A stretch of 5,197 nucleotides of DNA from Bacteroidetes bacterium UBA955 (GTDB taxonomy: Bacteria; Bacteroidota; Bacteroidia; NS11-12g; UBA955), in assembly GCA_002293105.1 (NCBI GenBank), contig DBCP01000165.1, positions 1 through 5,197 of the forward strand. The letters are read 5' to 3'. This document shows positions 1 through 5,197 of the stretch, one piece after another. The translations under genes and the position numbers were made by a program. Under the pieces are notes generated by a model. That model saw nothing but the letters and a program-made list of their open reading frames with translations, was not told the origin of the DNA and searched no databases. Positions within the stretch are counted from its first letter, which is position 1. Every line of letters begins with the position of its first letter.

Positions 1-978
1 GAGTTTTTGTGGCAGGAAGGACATACAGCGCACGCCACCAAGGAGGAAGCATTGGTGGAAGCGCGCAAAATGTTGGAAGTGTATGCGGAATTCGCCGAGA
101 CTTTCATGGCTGTGCCTGTAATCAAAGGCGTCAAATCAGAAAAGGAGCGTTTTGCGGGTGCCGATGATACCTACTGTATCGAAGGCATGATGCAAGATGG
201 AAAGGCGTTACAAATGGGAACGAGTCACTTTTTGGGACAGAATTTTGCGAAGGCTTTTGATGTGAAATTTCAGAGCAAGGAGGGCAAGCTGGAATATGTT
301 TGGGCGACGAGTTGGGGGGTTTCGACCCGTTTGATGGGAGCACTGATAATGACGCACAGCGATGATGAAGGATTGGTATTGCCACCCAAATTGGCACCGA
401 TCCATGTTGTGATTGTACCTGTTTATCGCAGTGAAGAGGATTTGGAGAAAATCAAAGAGGCAATGAAGCCGCTATCGGCCCAGTTGAAAGCGAGCGGATT
501 AACCGTAAAGTTCGATGATCGGGATACGTACAAGCCCGGATTCAAATTCGCCGAGTGGGAATTGAAGGGTGTGCCAGTGCGATTGGCTGTGGGTATGCGT
601 GATTTGGAATCAGGTTCGGTGGAAGTTGCACGGAGGGATACCAAGGAGAAGTTTGTGGTAGCGATGGATTCACTTCACGAAAGAATTCTTGGATTGATGG
701 ATGAAATTCAAGCCAATTTATTTGAACGTGCTGCAGGATATCGGGCTGAGAAGACCCACGTGGTGAACAGTTGGGATGAATTCTTGGATGTAATCAACGT
801 GAAAGAGGGGTTTGCATTGGCCCATTGGGATGGTACCGGCGAAACCGAGGAGAAGATCAAGGAATTGACCAAAGCCACCATTCGTTGTATCCCGTTGGAT
901 CAGGAAACTGAGGCAGGAAATTGTGTGTTAACAGGCAATCCAAGCCAAGGCCGGGTTGTGTTCGCCAAAGCGTATTAA
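1..978 (+). CDS. proS: Prolyl-tRNA synthetase, archaeal/eukaryote type, 5'-truncated by the window edge
   Basis: This class II aminoacyl-tRNA synthetase charges tRNA-Pro with proline in the cytoplasm. The frame is open from base 1 and gives 325 residues. The family is usually about 480-500 residues, so roughly the first third lies outside the window; the TTG at 7 is an internal Leu codon, not a start. The fragment opens inside motif 2 ([11 protein letters not shown], residues 1-11). [14 protein letters not shown] follows at about residues 73-86, then motif 3 around WGVSTR with its Arg at 110 and [13 protein letters not shown]. The anticodon-binding domain starts near [11 protein letters not shown] (about residue 131) and includes [17 protein letters not shown]. 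The C-terminal domain ends in FAKAY; the terminal Tyr is characteristic of this type and reaches the active site in the Thermus enzyme. Most of the zinc-binding cysteines of that domain are replaced here (see findings). The stop codon overlaps that of the convergent transporter gene. Identification is very secure. Confidence 0.97.
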   Translation, partial: EFLWQEGHTAHATKEEALVEARKMLEVYAEFAETFMAVPVIKGVKSEKERFAGADDTYCIEGMMQDGKALQMGTSHFLGQNFAKAFDVKFQSKEGKLEYVWATSWGVSTRLMGALIMTHSDDEGLVLPPKLAPIHVVIVPVYRSEEDLEKIKEAMKPLSAQLKASGLTVKFDDRDTYKPGFKFAEWELKGVPVRLAVGMRDLESGSVEVARRDTKEKFVVAMDSLHERILGLMDEIQANLFERAAGYRAEKTHVVNSWDEFLDVINVKEGFALAHWDGTGETEEKIKELTKATIRCIPLDQETEAGNCVLTGNPSQGRVVFAKAY

Positions 979-1937
979 TTTTCCTTGGAGGAGAGATAGG
1001 CTTGCGTAAAAATCGCGCCTAAAATGAGACTGGTACCCAGGTAAAACCACAGGTTCAAATCTTCATTTTCTTTAAAAATCAGCGCACCCAATACAATGCC
1101 GTAGATGGGTTCAAGGTTCACTGTGAGGTTTGCTGTAAACGCAGAGAGTTGTTTGAGCGCGTAGGTGCCCAAGTAAAAGGTGAGGTTGGTGCAGAGAAGG
1201 GCTAGCAGGCCAATCCAAATAAAATCCCAAGGACCGGTGCGCAGGTTCTGTAGGTTGAGTGCATCCATGTTGAGCGTTGGAAATGCTTGGTAATCGCCCA
1301 TGGGGAAAAGCAGGATGATTAGGCTTAGAAAAATGGCACCCGACATCATTTCTATGGTTGAGATGGCCAAAGTGGGTGCGGTGGTAATGTGTTTTTTATT
1401 GAGGGTGGTGAAGGTGGCGGCAAGTGCTGCGCTCACAATACCCGTGATGATGGCCCATCCATAAGACAAATTGGGTTGTGCGGCTGTGGCGGCGGGTTGA
1501 ACGGGAAGGGAGAAGTAAATCAAGACGATGCCGAGCATGACAATCAATCCCATGAGGATATCGCGGAGTGAATAGGGTTTTCTGAGGATGGTGGGTTCGA
1601 TGATGGCTGCGAAAAAGGAGGCGGACCCAAGGCAGGCGAGGGTAATGGAAACAGAATTTCCCAATTTTATGGACCCGTAAAAGGTAATCCAATGGGCGCA
1701 AACGATGAGGCCGATTCCTGCGAAGTTTAGGGTGGTTTTTAGGGAGAGGGATTTAAGTTGTTTCCAGACCGCGGGGATCAGCAAATAGATAGCTGCTGTG
1801 ATGGCCATGCGGTGCCAAACCAGGTACAACGAACCATAAGAGATGAGTTTACCAAGGATGGCGGTGAACCCCCACAGAAACACCGCGCTATGAAGAGCAA
1901 TAAAGGCTTTGGTGCGGGGCGTAGTGTTGGTTGGCAT
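975..1937 (-). CDS. EamA-family (drug/metabolite transporter superfamily) membrane protein
   Basis: A 320-residue integral membrane protein with the tandem EamA architecture: two homologous halves (about residues 11-145 and 158-316) and about ten hydrophobic segments. Segments are visible near 11-33, 37-57, 70-90, 95-115, 126-144, 158-178, 190-212, 237-257, 262-287 and 296-315. Family-like motifs are [11 protein letters not shown] (20-30) in the first segment, IEPTILRK (113-120) closing the first half, and [17 protein letters not shown] (274-290) in the second. Members usually export or import small metabolites such as amino acids or nucleosides; the substrate cannot be read from the sequence. 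The ATG at 1937 is the only Met before segment 1, so the start is well fixed. An in-frame stop lies at 1965-1967. No convincing Shine-Dalgarno is present. The gene follows manC on the same strand, but a terminator lies between them and an apparent promoter lies upstream of that terminator, so its expression may be separate and conditional. Its stop overlaps that of proS. Confidence 0.9.
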   Translation of the reverse strand: MPTNTTPRTKAFIALHSAVFLWGFTAILGKLISYGSLYLVWHRMAITAAIYLLIPAVWKQLKSLSLKTTLNFAGIGLIVCAHWITFYGSIKLGNSVSITLACLGSASFFAAIIEPTILRKPYSLRDILMGLIVMLGIVLIYFSLPVQPAATAAQPNLSYGWAIITGIVSAALAATFTTLNKKHITTAPTLAISTIEMMSGAIFLSLIILLFPMGDYQAFPTLNMDALNLQNLRTGPWDFIWIGLLALLCTNLTFYLGTYALKQLSAFTANLTVNLEPIYGIVLGALIFKENEDLNLWFYLGTSLILGAIFTQAYLSSKEN

Positions 1938-1945
1938 ACCCTGTT

Positions 1946-1975
1946 AAAAAATCAAGGCCGCTGATTAAAGCGGCC
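1946..1975 (-). terminator. Intrinsic terminator between manC and the EamA gene
   Basis: A perfect 7-bp stem, GGCCGCT (1956-1962 on the plus strand) with AGCGGCC (1969-1975), encloses a 6-base loop. Read on the minus strand, it is followed at once by TTGATTTTTT, including six consecutive T at 1951-1946. The plus-strand flank has no T tract, so it acts only for leftward transcription. It would end transcripts from kdsD-manC, and also anything started at the promoter at 2036-2066. The T tract stops 8 bases before the ATG of the transporter gene, which is unusually close for a simple operon-end terminator. Confidence 0.72.
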
Positions 1976-2031
1976 AGGATGTTGGTATATAAAAGCGCGT
2001 AACAGTTGGCGTTATCGAAATAACCGATAAC
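1946..2031 (-). ncRNA. Candidate short RNA or terminator-controlled leader of the EamA gene
   Basis: If transcription begins a few bases after the -7 box at 2036-2043, the RNA starts near 2031-2033 and runs about 85 bases to the terminator T tract. It would open with a 7-bp stem, GTTATCG/CGATAAC (plus-strand 2011-2017 with 2025-2031, 7-base loop). About 35 mostly unpaired bases (1976-2010) follow, then the GC-rich terminator stem (1956-1975). A structured 5' end plus an intrinsic terminator is the outline of a free-standing small RNA. It also fits an attenuator leader, because the transporter ATG follows directly. I recognise no known riboswitch or RNA family, and see no convincing alternative pairing that would break the terminator stem. 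Expression and boundaries are inferred. Confidence 0.35.
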
Positions 2032-2035
2032 ACTA

Positions 2036-2066
2036 CAAATATATTAAATCGGCATGAAAATGCAAA
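2036..2066 (-). promoter_or_regulatory. Bacteroidota-type promoter upstream of the EamA gene
   Basis: On the minus strand, TTTG (2066-2063) is separated by exactly 19 bp from TATATTTG (2043-2036). This matches the Bacteroidota primary sigma consensus of a -33 TTTG and a -7 TAnnTTTG with about 19-21 bp between. It lies just downstream of the manC stop codon, and the -33 box is formed by the end of the T tract that follows that stop. Predicted transcription starts near 2031-2033, about 95 bases before the EamA start codon. The terminator at 1946-1975 lies between the promoter and the gene. Confidence 0.6.
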
Positions 2067-2071
2067 AAAAT

Positions 2072-3154
2072 CTAATTGAATTTTCCTTTGTAACGATCCT
2101 TGATTTCGTTCACAATGGTTTTCAATTCTTGTTCTTTGTCTTTGTTCATCACGAGCAAAACTTCATCGGATTCAACAATAACGATGTTATCGATTCCGTT
2201 CACCACAATCAGCTTCTGTGAGTTATTAAAAATCAAACTATCAGAAGAATTATAGACGTGAACATGCTTGCCGATAATGGCGTTGTTTTTATCATTTCGT
2301 TCTGAAACGTCCCACAAACTTTTCCATGTGCCAAGATCGTTCCATCCAAAATTTGCCGGCATTACAAAGACTTCACTCTCTTTTTCCAATACTCCATAGT
2401 CGATACTGATGCTGGGTGTGAGGGAATAGGCCTGTTCCAATTGTTGAGGGTAATTGGCACTTAGGGTATCTACGTCTGCGAAAATCTGGTGGATTTCTGG
2501 GATGTGTTTTTCAATACTCTTGTTGATGGCTTTCATGCTCCACACGAAAATACCGGCATTCCAAAGGAATTCACCGCTTTCCAAGAAGCTCTTGGCGATT
2601 TCTTCACTGGGTTTTTCGGTAAAGGTCTTCACGCGGTGTAAGCCACTGCCGTCGAGTTCTGGATTGAATTGTATGTATCCATAGCCGGTATCAGGACGGG
2701 TGGGTTTGATACCCAATGTCACCAGTGCTTCGTGCTGGGCAGCGAAGTTCATGGCGTGTTGTGCAGTCTCGATAAAGGCCATCTCATTGCTAATCAGGTG
2801 ATCGCTGGGAGCAACCAAACAAACCGCATCGGGATTTTGCTGTGTGATATGACGGTTGGCCAAGGCAATGCAAGGAGCGGTATTTTTTGCCAAGGGTTCA
2901 TGCAATATCTGGTTGAGGTGCATTTCGGGGATGTGGGCTTGCACCAGGGGAACATAATCGGTATTGGTAACCACATAAATGTTCTCTTTGGGCACCATAT
3001 GGGTAAAACGGTTGTAGGTCTGTTTAATGAGCGATTCGCCCGTTCCCATAATATCAATGAATTGCTTAGGGAAACTCTTCTTGCTCACAGGCCAGAATCG
3101 ACTACCGATTCCGCCGGCCATGATCAACACGTAATGGTTCTTGTTTGGGCTCAT
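2072..3154 (-). CDS. manC: Mannose-1-phosphate guanylyltransferase (GDP-mannose pyrophosphorylase), single-domain form
   Basis: This cytoplasmic nucleotidyltransferase makes GDP-mannose from mannose 1-phosphate and GTP, supplying mannose, fucose or rhamnose-type sugars for surface glycans. The 360-residue product shows the full signature: GGIGSRFWP (14-22) with PKQF (29-32) for nucleotide binding, EPLAKNTAP (86-94), APSDH (115-119) with the metal-binding Asp, GYGYIQ (157-162), FTEKP (178-182), WNAGIF (198-203) and GWNDLGTW (270-277). A left-handed beta-helix-like tail follows to about 340. At 360 residues it lacks the C-terminal cupin phosphomannose isomerase domain of the bifunctional (about 470-residue) ManC/AlgA enzymes, so mannose 6-phosphate must be made by another enzyme. 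The ATG at 3152-3154 overlaps the kdsD stop as ATGA, which implies translational coupling. A T tract follows the stop, but the nearest real terminator is at 1946-1975. The symbol manC is used broadly; the enzyme class is secure. Confidence 0.93.
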   Translation of the reverse strand: MSPNKNHYVLIMAGGIGSRFWPVSKKSFPKQFIDIMGTGESLIKQTYNRFTHMVPKENIYVVTNTDYVPLVQAHIPEMHLNQILHEPLAKNTAPCIALANRHITQQNPDAVCLVAPSDHLISNEMAFIETAQHAMNFAAQHEALVTLGIKPTRPDTGYGYIQFNPELDGSGLHRVKTFTEKPSEEIAKSFLESGEFLWNAGIFVWSMKAINKSIEKHIPEIHQIFADVDTLSANYPQQLEQAYSLTPSISIDYGVLEKESEVFVMPANFGWNDLGTWKSLWDVSERNDKNNAIIGKHVHVYNSSDSLIFNNSQKLIVVNGIDNIVIVESDEVLLVMNKDKEQELKTIVNEIKDRYKGKFN

Positions 3155-4131
3155 AGAATGCCTTCTCTATAAAGGTCGTGCAAATGTACAACGCCAAAGT
3201 AAATACTCTGTTGCGTTACAAGGATTTGGGTGATTTTCTTCTCTTGCATCAACGCGGCGACTTCGGTTGCCATGGCATCATGCGGCACGGTGATGGGATT
3301 TTTACCCATGATTTCATTGGCCGTTAGCTGTTCAAAACTGCTGTGATTTTCGAGCATCCTTCGGATGTCGCCGTCGGTCACAACCCCCAAAACACATTGG
3401 TTTTCATCAACTACAGCTGTGGCGCCTAATCGATTTTTGGTGATGGTGAGTATGACTTCTTTCCAGGGCGTGTTGGGTAAAACAGCGGGCTTGGCATTTT
3501 GCTGGGCGATACTGCCACATTGCAAATAGAGCTTTTTTCCTAATGCGCCCCCAGGATGGTATTTGGAGAAATCGTGGCTATTGAATCCCCGCATTTGGAT
3601 CAGCGCTATGGCCAGGGCATCGCCCATTAACAATTGGGCTGTGGTGCTGGTTGTAGGGGCGAGGTTGTTTGGACAGGCCTCCTGGTCAACCGTTGTGTTG
3701 AGGATGTAATCAGCTTGAAGGGCCAATTGACTTTGGATGTTGCCAACCATGGCTACCAAAGGGTTGTTGTTGCGTTTGAGCAAGGGCGCCAGGGATTGAA
3801 TTTCGGGGGTATTTCCACTTTTTGAAATGGCGATAACCACGTCATGGGGCTGTATCATGCCTAGGTCGCCGTGAATTGCATCGGCCGCGTGCATGAACAA
3901 GGCAGGCTGTCCGGTACTATTCATGGTAGCCACGATTTTCTGGGCGATAATGGCACTTTTGCCAATGCCTGTGAAAATGGCGCGACCTTTTTGTTGCAGG
4001 AGCAACGCAACAACGGCCGCAAACTGATCGTCGATAAACTCGGTCAAGTTTTGCAGCGATTGTAGTTCGCGACGAATTGCTTCTCGACCATGAGATTGGA
4101 TGAGTTGGGCGTTGTTATCTGTAGAAGACAT
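3151..4131 (-). CDS. kdsD: D-arabinose 5-phosphate isomerase, KpsF/GutQ/KdsD family
   Basis: This enzyme interconverts ribulose 5-phosphate and arabinose 5-phosphate, the first committed step to Kdo in lipopolysaccharide core synthesis. The 326 residues from the ATG at 4131 match the usual length of about 320-330. An N-terminal SIS sugar-isomerase domain carries TGIGKS (54-59), MNSTG (70-74), HAADAIHGDLG (81-91), ISKSGNTPE (102-110), EACPNNLAPTTST (151-163) and FSKYHPGGALGKKL (188-201). Lys58, Glu110, Glu151 and His192 line up, one residue earlier, with the proposed catalytic Lys59, Glu111, Glu152 and His193 of E. coli KdsD. Two CBS domains follow (about 205-260 and 270-326), with GVVTDGDIRRML closing the first and GVVHLHDLYREGIL the second. 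I prefer ATG 4131 to the in-frame TTG at 4146, because the TTG adds only MQLIL and sits in an AT-rich inverted repeat. It is the first gene of a pair with manC and is divergent from recQ. The GutQ-like paralogue role cannot be excluded. Confidence 0.93.
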   Translation of the reverse strand: MSSTDNNAQLIQSHGREAIRRELQSLQNLTEFIDDQFAAVVALLLQQKGRAIFTGIGKSAIIAQKIVATMNSTGQPALFMHAADAIHGDLGMIQPHDVVIAISKSGNTPEIQSLAPLLKRNNNPLVAMVGNIQSQLALQADYILNTTVDQEACPNNLAPTTSTTAQLLMGDALAIALIQMRGFNSHDFSKYHPGGALGKKLYLQCGSIAQQNAKPAVLPNTPWKEVILTITKNRLGATAVVDENQCVLGVVTDGDIRRMLENHSSFEQLTANEIMGKNPITVPHDAMATEVAALMQEKKITQILVTQQSIYFGVVHLHDLYREGIL

Positions 4132-4136
4132 GAGAA

Positions 4137-4151
4137 TTAATTGCAAATTAA
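4137..4151. repeat. Short inverted repeat just upstream of kdsD
   Basis: TTAATT (4137-4142) and AATTAA (4146-4151) form a perfect 6-bp inverted repeat around GCA. It starts six bases upstream of the kdsD ATG. It could be an operator half-site pair or part of a promoter: the minus strand reads TTAATTTG here, one mismatch from the TAnnTTTG -7 box, but there is no TTTG at the right distance upstream. The sequence is AT-rich, so chance is a reasonable explanation. Confidence 0.25.
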
Positions 4152-4243
4152 CCGAAAATTCTTCGAGCGGTTATAAAAATCGCAATTCTCAGTGCAGCGT
4201 TGCAATTTTCTTTGTAACTTCACACAATGGTTTTGGCAATTGC
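4139..4243. repeat. Cluster of GCAATT/AATTGC hexamers in the kdsD-recQ divergent region
   Basis: The hexamer GCAATT, in either orientation, occurs at 4139-4144 (as AATTGC), 4182-4187, 4202-4207 and 4236-4243 (as the palindrome GCAATTGC). The two middle copies sit in longer matching blocks, GCAATTCTC and GCAATTTTC, exactly 20 bp apart, or about two helical turns. This is more than expected by chance in about 105 bp and would suit binding sites for a regulator of the divergent genes. No function is shown. The rest of the 143-bp intergenic region holds no clear consensus promoter for either gene and no terminator. Confidence 0.35.
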
Positions 4244-4274
4244 GCAAACAATAACCCCCTCATTTAACTAAAGT

Positions 4275-5197
4275 ATGCAGTCTGCGGCGGTCGCTCCCAA
4301 GTTGGAGCCAAGAAAGGTTTTGAAGGAGTTTTTCGGTTTTGATGGTTTCAAGGGAAATCAGGAGGCTGTTGTGAATAGTATTTTGGCTGGTGAGGATTGC
4401 TTTGTGATCATGCCAACGGGTGCGGGTAAATCAATGTGTTATCAGCTACCTGCCGTTATGATGGAGGGTACGGCCATTGTGATATCTCCGTTGATTGCGC
4501 TCATGAAAAACCAGGTAGACAATATCCGTGGATTCGCGCAAAAAAGCTCCTTGGCACACTTCCTGAATAGCTCTCTTACAAAATCTGAGCTGAATCAGGT
4601 GTTTGAGGATATGTTGAGCGGGGAAACCAAGTTGTTGTATGTAGCACCCGAGACATTAAAAAAAGATGAGACCATCGACTTGTTAAAACAGGTCAAAATA
4701 TCATTTGTGGCGGTGGATGAGGCACACTGTATCTCAGAGTGGGGACATGATTTTCGTCCTGAATACCGACGGATTAAGCAGATGGTGAAATCCATTGACG
4801 ATGTGCCGGTTATGGCCTTGACAGCTACGGCTACACCCAAAGTACAGCAGGATGTTCAGAAGAATCTGGGGATGATGTCATCCAACTTGTTCAAGAGTTC
4901 GTTCAATCGATCCAATTTATTCTATCAAGTTAGGCCCAAGGGTAGGAAAGACATCGTACATAAAGAGATTATTTCATTCATCAAAGCCCGACCCAACAAG
5001 AGCGGTATCGTGTATTGTTTGTCGCGCAAGAAGGTGGAGGAAATCTCGGAAATGTTAAACATGAATGGGATCAAAGCATTGCCCTATCATGCGGGGTTGG
5101 ATTCCAAATTAAGGGGTCAGCACCAGGATGCTTTTTTGATGGAGGATTGCAATGTGATTGTGGCCACCATCGCTTTTGGAATGGGTATCGATAAACC
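4275..5197 (+). CDS. recQ: ATP-dependent DNA helicase RecQ, 3'-truncated by the window edge
   Basis: This is a superfamily 2, 3'-to-5' DNA helicase acting in recombination and replication-fork repair. The window holds the first 307 codons plus two bases with no stop. RecQ proteins run about 600-730 residues, so the rest of the helicase core and the expected RQC and HRDC regions lie outside. Visible motifs are motif 0 FGFDGFKGNQE (20-30, Gln29), Walker A PTGAGKS (47-53), motif Ia VISPLIALMKNQV (69-81), the DEAH box (148-151) with the RecQ-specific aromatic-rich loop CISEWGHDFRPEY (152-164), motif III ALTATATP (181-188), motif IV GIVYCLSRKKVEEI (244-257), YHAGL (271-275), and motif V VIVATIAFGMGIDKP at the edge. 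A stop codon in frame at 4269-4271 fixes ATG 4275 as the start. No Shine-Dalgarno precedes it. It is divergent from kdsD, an arrangement I recall as common in Bacteroidota. Identification is secure. Confidence 0.96.
   Translation, partial: MQSAAVAPKLEPRKVLKEFFGFDGFKGNQEAVVNSILAGEDCFVIMPTGAGKSMCYQLPAVMMEGTAIVISPLIALMKNQVDNIRGFAQKSSLAHFLNSSLTKSELNQVFEDMLSGETKLLYVAPETLKKDETIDLLKQVKISFVAVDEAHCISEWGHDFRPEYRRIKQMVKSIDDVPVMALTATATPKVQQDVQKNLGMMSSNLFKSSFNRSNLFYQVRPKGRKDIVHKEIISFIKARPNKSGIVYCLSRKKVEEISEMLNMNGIKALPYHAGLDSKLRGQHQDAFLMEDCNVIVATIAFGMGIDK

Noticed and set aside
945..988. CCAAGG (945-950) and CCTTGG (983-988) as a bidirectional terminator at the proS/EamA junction
   Set aside because: The stem is only 6 bp with a 32-base loop and no suitable T tract after it on either strand.
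1396..1701. A 101-codon minus-strand frame inside the EamA gene
   Set aside because: It is His/Arg/Pro-rich with no domain character and sits out of frame within a well-supported membrane protein gene.
2064..2070. Seven T (minus strand) right after the manC stop as a terminator
   Set aside because: No GC-rich stem precedes it, only weak A/T pairing. The real terminator is the hairpin at 1956-1975.
2669..3172. A 167-codon plus-strand open frame opposite manC
   Set aside because: It lies fully antisense to a gene with all the nucleotidyltransferase motifs, and its translation has no recognisable domain; it is a shadow of manC codon use.
4132..4146. TTG at 4146 as the start of kdsD
   Set aside because: It adds five residues (MQLIL) not expected in the family; the ATG at 4131 gives catalytic residue spacing one off E. 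coli KdsD and normal length.
4211..4264. TTTG at 4211 or 4232 as the -33 box of a recQ promoter
   Set aside because: No TAnnTTTG-like box lies 17-23 bp downstream of either one.
4595..4840. An 81-codon minus-strand frame inside recQ
   Set aside because: It is antisense to the Walker B and aromatic-loop region of a clear RecQ and shows no domain of its own.

Overview
The window looks like a piece of a Bacteroidota chromosome. The evidence is an archaeal/eukaryote-type prolyl-tRNA synthetase with a degenerate C-terminal zinc site, start codons without clear Shine-Dalgarno sequences, a promoter fitting the Bacteroidota consensus (TTTG, 19 bp, TAnnTTTG), and a RecQ of the form I associate with this phylum. 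This assignment is inferred from protein and promoter character, not from a database search. All five protein genes are recognisable housekeeping or envelope genes, and I see no mobile element, CRISPR array, tRNA or rRNA.

Layout. Positions 1-978 (+) hold the C-terminal two thirds of proS. It converges on an EamA/DMT-family membrane transporter gene (975-1937, -), and the two stop codons share the four bases TTAA. Positions 1938-2071 form a 134-bp intergenic region. On the minus strand it carries a promoter, a 5' stem-loop and an intrinsic terminator that ends about 8 bases before the transporter start codon. Next come two minus-strand genes that overlap by ATGA: kdsD (4131-3151), then a mannose-1-phosphate guanylyltransferase gene (3154-2072). 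A 143-bp divergent intergenic region (4132-4274) separates kdsD from recQ, which runs rightward from 4275 and is cut by the window edge.

How the genes work together. kdsD and the guanylyltransferase gene form a translationally coupled pair that makes envelope sugar precursors: arabinose 5-phosphate for Kdo, and GDP-mannose for mannose-derived glycans. proS (translation), recQ (DNA repair) and the transporter are functionally separate neighbours.

The most interesting non-coding signal is the manC-transporter intergenic region. A good promoter and a good terminator sit about 60-90 bp apart, and both lie upstream of the transporter start codon. The region therefore encodes either a short independent RNA or a terminator-controlled leader of the transporter gene. 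A second, weaker signal is a cluster of GCAATT/AATTGC hexamers between kdsD and recQ.
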